Shown in pieces: positions 32,581-36,330 of a stretch of 36,330 bases of DNA (position 1 is the stretch's first letter; every line of letters starts with the position of its first letter). Both the position numbers and the translations under genes were made by a program. The stretch comes from Candidatus Rokuibacteriota bacterium. Its GTDB lineage: Bacteria > Methylomirabilota > Methylomirabilia > Rokubacteriales > CSP1-6. The stretch covers positions 1-36,330 of the forward strand of contig QHSC01000025.1 of assembly GCA_003220345.1 (NCBI GenBank), written 5' to 3'. The notes below the pieces were generated by a model. It was given only the letters and a program-made list of their open reading frames with translations. It searched no databases and was not told the DNA's origin.

Positions 32581-32874
32581 GTGCGATATCGAATGACGCT
32601 CGTTCCGCTGCTCGGCCTGCTGTTGCTCACGCTGGTGGCATTCGCCCACGCGAACCCGCCCGATCAGACGTGGCAGCCCGGGATCTACGACGACGCCGAC
32701 TTCGATGATGTGATCGCTCGAATCGTCTCCTGGAGCGGCGCCACTCCGGAGCCGCCCGCCGGCTCCCTGGGGCCGCTTCCCGTCGCCGCGGCGCCTGTCG
32801 CGGCCGCGGAGCCCGCTGATCTCCCGCCCCGCCTGCTTCGTCCCGACGCCACTCGCAGTCCGCCCTCCTCCTAG
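32581..32874 (+). CDS. small exported protein of the PPDxxWxPGIYDxADxDDV family (copy 2)
   Basis: A 97-residue protein. GTG 32581 gives a good signal peptide (VRYRMTLVPLLGLLLLTLVA, cut after AHA); ATG 32593 is the alternative. The mature protein begins NPPDQTWQPGIYDDADFDDV, then ARIVSWSG, and a Pro/Ala-rich tail ending in RSPPSS. The motif matches the divergent neighbour at 31942-32259 at about 13 of 20 positions. Their tails differ. Probably extracytoplasmic; role unknown. Confidence 0.65.
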   Translation: MRYRMTLVPLLGLLLLTLVAFAHANPPDQTWQPGIYDDADFDDVIARIVSWSGATPEPPAGSLGPLPVAAAPVAAAEPADLPPRLLRPDATRSPPSS

Positions 32875-32953
32875 CCGGCGCTCGAACTCCTGAGGTGTGG
32901 CGGGCACAGGCATCGCCTGTGACCAGGGGCGTGGTCTTCTCACGGGAGGCATC

Positions 32954-33928
32954 ATGAACGAATTGATCTCAGCGCCAGCGACGTGGACAGCTTCGATGGA
33001 ATCACCGGAGAGCGAACACGGCAACCTCTGGGCCATTGTCCTGGCGGGAGGTGAAGGCGTGCGCCTGCGCAGCCTCACCCGCCGCCTGTACGGTGACGAT
33101 CGTCCGAAGCAGTATGCGGCTCTGGTCGGGGCGCGGTCCCTTCTCCGCCAGACCCTCGACCGGGTTGGCCTGCTCATTCCGCCCGAGCGTACCGTCGTGG
33201 TCACCCTCGCGAGCCACGCGCGATACGTGGAGGCCGAGCTGCGGGGTGCTCCGAGGCCACACGTGCTGGCTCAGCCCTATGACCGCGGCACGGCGGCCGG
33301 GATTTTCCTGCCCGCTCACTGGATCCGGCTTCGTGACCCGGAAGCCACCGTGGTGGTGTTCCCCTCTGACCACTTTGTCCTGGAGGAGTCCGCCTTCATG
33401 TGCCACGTGGCCGACGTGGCGAGATCCGCCCGTCATCGCCCGGAGCCGATCATCGTCCTCGGCGCTCAGGCCACGGAGCCCGAGTCGGAGTATGGCTGGA
33501 TCGAGCCTGGCGAGACCGTGGCCTGGACGCCCCGGGGTCCACTGCGCCGGATCCGCCGCTTTCAAGAGAAGCCGTCCCAGGAGCTGGCGGACGTCCTCTT
33601 TCAGGATGGCTGCCTTTGGAACATGTTCGTGTTCGCGGCGAGAGTGGGCGCTCTCGTCGAGGCCGGTCACCACTGCGTGCCCCTCCTGCACGACCGCCTG
33701 ACCCGAATGGATCTCTTCCTCGGCGCTCAGCACGAGCCGTGGGCCATTCGACAGGCCTATCTGTTCGCGCCGACGGCAAATTTCTCCCGGGCCGTCCTGG
33801 AGTTCGGCGCCCTGCCCCTCGTGGTGTCGAAGGTGCCGACGCTGACATGGTGCGATCTCGGCACGCCGGAGCGGGTCGCGGGAACCCTGCGGCTGCTCGG
33901 CGTCTCCACCTCGTGGCTCGCGAGCTGA
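32954..33928 (+). CDS. mannose-1-phosphate guanylyltransferase / sugar nucleotidyltransferase
   Basis: A 324-residue nucleotidyltransferase that makes an NDP-sugar, most likely GDP-mannose. The nucleotide loop WAIVLAGGEGVRLRSLTR starts near residue 32, with DRPKQYAALVG (sugar-phosphate Lys) near 58 and PSDHFV near 125. Further motifs are EYGWIEPGE near 165, FQEKPS near 190 and WNMFVFAA near 207. It lacks the C-terminal cupin phosphomannose isomerase domain of bifunctional ManC. GGGAGG lies 5 bases before ATG 32954. The 3' neighbour starts 4 bases after the stop. It would supply polysaccharide or glycolipid synthesis. Confidence 0.85.
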   Translation: MNELISAPATWTASMESPESEHGNLWAIVLAGGEGVRLRSLTRRLYGDDRPKQYAALVGARSLLRQTLDRVGLLIPPERTVVVTLASHARYVEAELRGAPRPHVLAQPYDRGTAAGIFLPAHWIRLRDPEATVVVFPSDHFVLEESAFMCHVADVARSARHRPEPIIVLGAQATEPESEYGWIEPGETVAWTPRGPLRRIRRFQEKPSQELADVLFQDGCLWNMFVFAARVGALVEAGHHCVPLLHDRLTRMDLFLGAQHEPWAIRQAYLFAPTANFSRAVLEFGALPLVVSKVPTLTWCDLGTPERVAGTLRLLGVSTSWLAS

Positions 33929-33932
33929 CTCG

Positions 33933-34487
33933 ATGATCAATAAGGACGTGGGGCCCGACGTCGTGGAATCCAAGCTGCAGAGTCTGCTTCAACGGGTGCT
34001 CGCTGCGTGGGAGCGCGGAGACGGCCGGGCGCTGGCCGCCGAATTCGCTGATGACGGGGACATCGTTTTCCTCGAGGGCTCATGCCTGCAGGGGCGTCCC
34101 CAGATCGAGGCAGTCATGCAGCATCTCTTCGAGACGACCTTGAGAGGCACCCGTTACCTCGCGAAGGTCAAAGCGCTCCGATTCGTGACTCCCGAGGTTG
34201 CTTTGATGCAGACGCTGGGCGGTGTGGTGTTTCCCGAGGAGACCATAATCCCGGCCGAGCGATGTTGCGTACAGACGTTCGTGATCGTGAGGATACGGGG
34301 TACATGGAGCGTTGCCTCGTTCCAGAACACGCGGATGCGGGCCGGGAGCTTGGGGATTCAACACCGCGCCGATGAGTCCTGGGGGCTAGCGCCCCGCGGC
34401 GCATTCCCGGGCCGGGCGGACGGCACGTCGTCGGGCGCGAGGGGCCGGGGCCAGGCCAAAAAAGATGGTGGGCAAGCGCCCCGATAG
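33933..34487 (+). CDS. SnoaL-like (SgcJ/EcaC family) protein
   Basis: A 184-residue protein. Residues 10-130 form an NTF2/SnoaL-like alpha+beta cone: LQRVLAAWERGDGRALAAEF, ADDGDIVFLEGSCLQGRPQI, and VQTFVIVRIRGTWSVASFQN at the end of the domain, as in the SgcJ/EcaC group. The last 45 residues are Gly/Arg-rich and low in complexity. ATG 33933 is 4 bases after the nucleotidyltransferase stop, so the two are co-expressed. Members of this group have no settled reaction. Confidence 0.78.
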   Translation: MINKDVGPDVVESKLQSLLQRVLAAWERGDGRALAAEFADDGDIVFLEGSCLQGRPQIEAVMQHLFETTLRGTRYLAKVKALRFVTPEVALMQTLGGVVFPEETIIPAERCCVQTFVIVRIRGTWSVASFQNTRMRAGSLGIQHRADESWGLAPRGAFPGRADGTSSGARGRGQAKKDGGQAPR

Positions 34488-34504
34488 GACTATTCTCCCA
34501 GCGT

Positions 34505-35710
34505 ATGCCCTGTCGGAGGCCCTTGGTGGTGGCCCTCGCTGCGGCGCTGGGGCTTCTTGGCTCCCAGCTGGCCTGGGCTCAGCCGTCCTGGGCCGTCTCG
34601 CCCGCCGTCGCGCTGGAGGTGTTCTTCTCTCGTGCCAATACCGTCCTGCGCTCCGTGGATCCAGAGCGTGGGCTGGACGAGCCCCGTCAGGCCATTCTGG
34701 CCCTGGTCAACGAGGTCTTCGACGTCCAGGGGGCCGCCGCGCTCGCCCTTGGCCCCATGTGGCAATCGAGAACGCTCGAGCAGCAGAAGGAGTTCGTCAA
34801 GCTCTTCGCAGGGTTCCTCGAGCGCGGCTACGTCGCGGTGATCGGCTCGAAGGCGAGCGTGGCCGACGGCGTGAAGATCCAGTATCTGGGCGAGTCCGTC
34901 GTGGGCGACTCGGCCACCGTCGCGACCACGCTCCTGACCCGCAACGGGAGCGAGCTTCCCGTGGACTATTCGATGGTCCGGCGAGGCGACCGCTGGGCGG
35001 TGCGAGACGTGATCATCGACGGCGTGAGCCTCGTCGCGAACTACCGGGCGCAATTCAATCGCATCCTGCGCACCGCCTCCTGGACGGACCTTCTCGCGAG
35101 AATGCGGACCGATTCGGCTGACGCGTCCCAGCCCGTGCTCGTGGCGGCCGTGCCGAGCCCAGCGGTGGTGCCGGTCGTGGCCCCGGCCGAGATCTCCACG
35201 CGGAGCCCGCGCGTCCCGGAGCCGATCAGCCCGCTCCTTCTTTCGCCGGCCGTCATCTCGCAGCCGGGCATTCGCCGGGAGCTGCACCTCGCGGTGCGCG
35301 CGGGCGACGAAGAGGCCACGAAGGAAGAGAAGATACCGGTGAAGGCGCGGGAGGCCGCCAGGCCTGAGCCTCAGAGGGTTGACGCCGCGAGATCCGACAC
35401 TGCGAGACTCGAGCCCGCGAAAGCGGACCACGCGGCGCCGCCCAGCAAGAGCCGGGTGGCCAGCACCTACTACTGGGTTCAGGTCGGCGCTTTCAGGACG
35501 GTGGATGCCGCGGTTCAGCTCGCTGAGCGGCTCCGCCGCCAGGGCGTGACTGCGCTGCATGGGCCGCTCACGAGCACGGCCGCCCATCCGGCGGAATTGC
35601 TGGCCAGGGTCCGCGTCGGTCCCTTCCCCAGTCGCGCGGAGGCGCTGGCCAAGCTGCGCGAGCTGATGGCCAGAGGCTATGAGCCGTTCATCGCCGAGGG
35701 CCGAGACTGA
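34505..35710 (+). CDS. MlaC-like lipid-transport protein fused to a SPOR domain
   Basis: A 401-residue exported protein. The signal peptide is residues 1-25 (LVVALAAALGLLGSQLAWA). Residues 30-200 match the MlaC/Ttg2D family, the periplasmic phospholipid shuttle: LEVFFSRANTVLRSVDPERG, EQQKEFVKLFAGFLERGYVA, VRDVIIDGVSLVANYRAQFN. Residues 205-320 are a Pro/Ala/Lys/Glu-rich linker. Residues 322-400 are a SPOR domain with both repeats (YYWVQVGAFRTVDAAVQLAE and LLARVRVGPFPSRAEALAKL), which binds denuded septal peptidoglycan. ATG 34505 is 17 bases after the upstream stop. The fusion would tether a lipid carrier to the cell wall or septum. No mla ABC genes are in view. Confidence 0.82.
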   Translation: MPCRRPLVVALAAALGLLGSQLAWAQPSWAVSPAVALEVFFSRANTVLRSVDPERGLDEPRQAILALVNEVFDVQGAAALALGPMWQSRTLEQQKEFVKLFAGFLERGYVAVIGSKASVADGVKIQYLGESVVGDSATVATTLLTRNGSELPVDYSMVRRGDRWAVRDVIIDGVSLVANYRAQFNRILRTASWTDLLARMRTDSADASQPVLVAAVPSPAVVPVVAPAEISTRSPRVPEPISPLLLSPAVISQPGIRRELHLAVRAGDEEATKEEKIPVKAREAARPEPQRVDAARSDTARLEPAKADHAAPPSKSRVASTYYWVQVGAFRTVDAAVQLAERLRRQGVTALHGPLTSTAAHPAELLARVRVGPFPSRAEALAKLRELMARGYEPFIAEGRD

Positions 35711-35820
35711 CGATCTCGCAGGGCCTCCTTTCCCGGTTCACCCGCTCGCTGATCTTGCGCTAAGCTACACGGACAGATCCCTCGTGACACGCCCGTCGCG
35801 TACTCTCCAGGAGGAAGCTC

Positions 35821-35874
35821 ATGAAGATCGGCGTTGTAGCGGCGCCCGCCGTCGCGCAATCGAGCCGCCGATGA
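35821..35874 (+). CDS. 17-codon leader ORF
   Basis: AGGAGG at 35811-35816 precedes ATG 35821, which encodes MKIGVVAAPAVAQSSRR and stops at TGA 35872-35874. The stop overlaps the ATG of the next gene at 35871 as ATGA. The next gene has no ribosome site of its own, so the leader probably delivers ribosomes to it. A sequencing frameshift joining the two is a less likely alternative. Confidence 0.5.
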   Translation: MKIGVVAAPAVAQSSRR

Positions 35875-36188
35875 GCTGGCATTCGCTTCGCGCCGTCGTG
35901 ATGGGGCTGGCCGCGGCGATCCTTCTCACGGGTTGTGTGGTGGCCGAGCCTGTCGTGGTGAGGACGCCCCCGCCGCTGCCCCCACCGCAAGTGGAGGTCG
36001 TTCCCGGAGCTCCGGGTCCCGCGTACGTCTGGGTGGCGGGGCACTGGGCATGGCGACGCGGGGGCTACACGTGGGTGCCGGGCTATTGGGCCGTCCCGGC
36101 CACGCCGGGCTATGTGTGGGCCCCTGGCCACTGGGCGCCGCGGCGCGGTGGTTATGTGTGGGTCGAGGGCCACTGGCGAGTGCGCTAG
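35871..36188 (+). CDS. YXWGXW-type repeat lipoprotein
   Basis: A 105-residue lipoprotein. The signal peptide ends in lipobox LLTGC (Cys near residue 22). A short Pro-rich linker (RTPPPLPPPQVEVVPGAPG) follows, then four Trp/Gly-rich units: YVWVAGHWAWRRGG, YTWVPGYWAV, YVWAPGHWAPRRGG and YVWVEGHW. This is the pattern of YXWGXW-repeat or BcpO-type lipoproteins. Translation is likely coupled to the 17-codon leader. Probably outer-membrane anchored; function unknown. Confidence 0.75.
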   Translation: MSWHSLRAVVMGLAAAILLTGCVVAEPVVVRTPPPLPPPQVEVVPGAPGPAYVWVAGHWAWRRGGYTWVPGYWAVPATPGYVWAPGHWAPRRGGYVWVEGHWRVR

Positions 36189-36246
36189 CGACAGCTCGTG
36201 ATCGGGGTTTGACCGCTCGACCGGCCGTCTGGCAGGATCGGGGGCC

Positions 36247-36330
36247 ATGACCGACGCGGGGTTTTCCGAAGAAGACGTCGCCCGCTACTGGAACGAGAAC
36301 GCGGAGGCGTGGAGCCGGGAAGTCCGCGAG
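36247..36330 (+). CDS. start of a class I SAM-dependent methyltransferase (cut by window edge)
   Basis: Only 28 codons are present, from ATG 36247: MTDAGFSEEDVARYWNENAE and AWSREVRE. The ARYWNENAEAWSREVR stretch is the usual lead-in of class I SAM methyltransferases before motif I, which lies outside the window. No strong ribosome site is seen. The family call is tentative. Confidence 0.5.
   Translation, partial: MTDAGFSEEDVARYWNENAEAWSREVRE

Overview
The window is GC-rich chromosomal DNA, roughly two thirds G+C with strong G/C preference at third codon positions. It carries many catabolic and ABC-uptake genes: an LLM flavin monooxygenase, amidohydrolases, an acyl-CoA dehydrogenase, an AMP-forming acyl-CoA ligase, two complete uptake operons, and short palindromes of the CCCTCTCCCC type between genes. 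This mix most resembles an uncultured soil bacterium of the Rokubacteria/Methylomirabilota kind. That placement is an inference from gene style, since no rRNA or marker gene is present.

Layout. 1-5301: a partial LLM oxidoreductase, an alpha/beta hydrolase, a beta-hydroxyacid dehydrogenase, then a leftward operon of ABC-2 exporter ATPase, permease and an EamA transporter. 5462-12405: an amidohydrolase; a divergent pair (acyl-CoA dehydrogenase, molybdopterin oxidoreductase) in which both genes have lost an internal segment and changed frame; a cupin with a basic tail; an acyl-CoA ligase; and a small XRE regulator. 12511-19689: one tightly packed operon of a polyamine-type binding protein, ATPase, AroM-like protein, two permeases, DUF917 protein and HyuA-type hydantoinase/oxoprolinase, which looks like import and processing of a hydantoin-like compound. 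19918-20454: a lipoprotein. 20697-26183: a full Dpp/Opp-type peptide ABC operon.

26184-29992 looks like accessory DNA. It has short exported hypotheticals, a zinc-ribbon membrane protein, a DUF4189 protein, a duplicated and truncated gene, an IS91-like transposase remnant and a tRNA 3'-end fragment. From 29993 onward: a metal-dependent amidohydrolase, a cluster of small exported proteins including a divergent paralogous pair, a mannose-1-phosphate guanylyltransferase, a SnoaL-like protein, an MlaC-SPOR fusion, a YXWGXW-type lipoprotein behind a 17-codon leader, and the start of a methyltransferase.

Three loci (about 6.7-6.85, 14.6-14.7 and 22.2-22.4 kb) carry the same intergenic palindromic element. 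Two of them share a further hairpin whose stem differs by paired, compensating changes. No CRISPR array, rRNA, intact tRNA or riboswitch was recognised.
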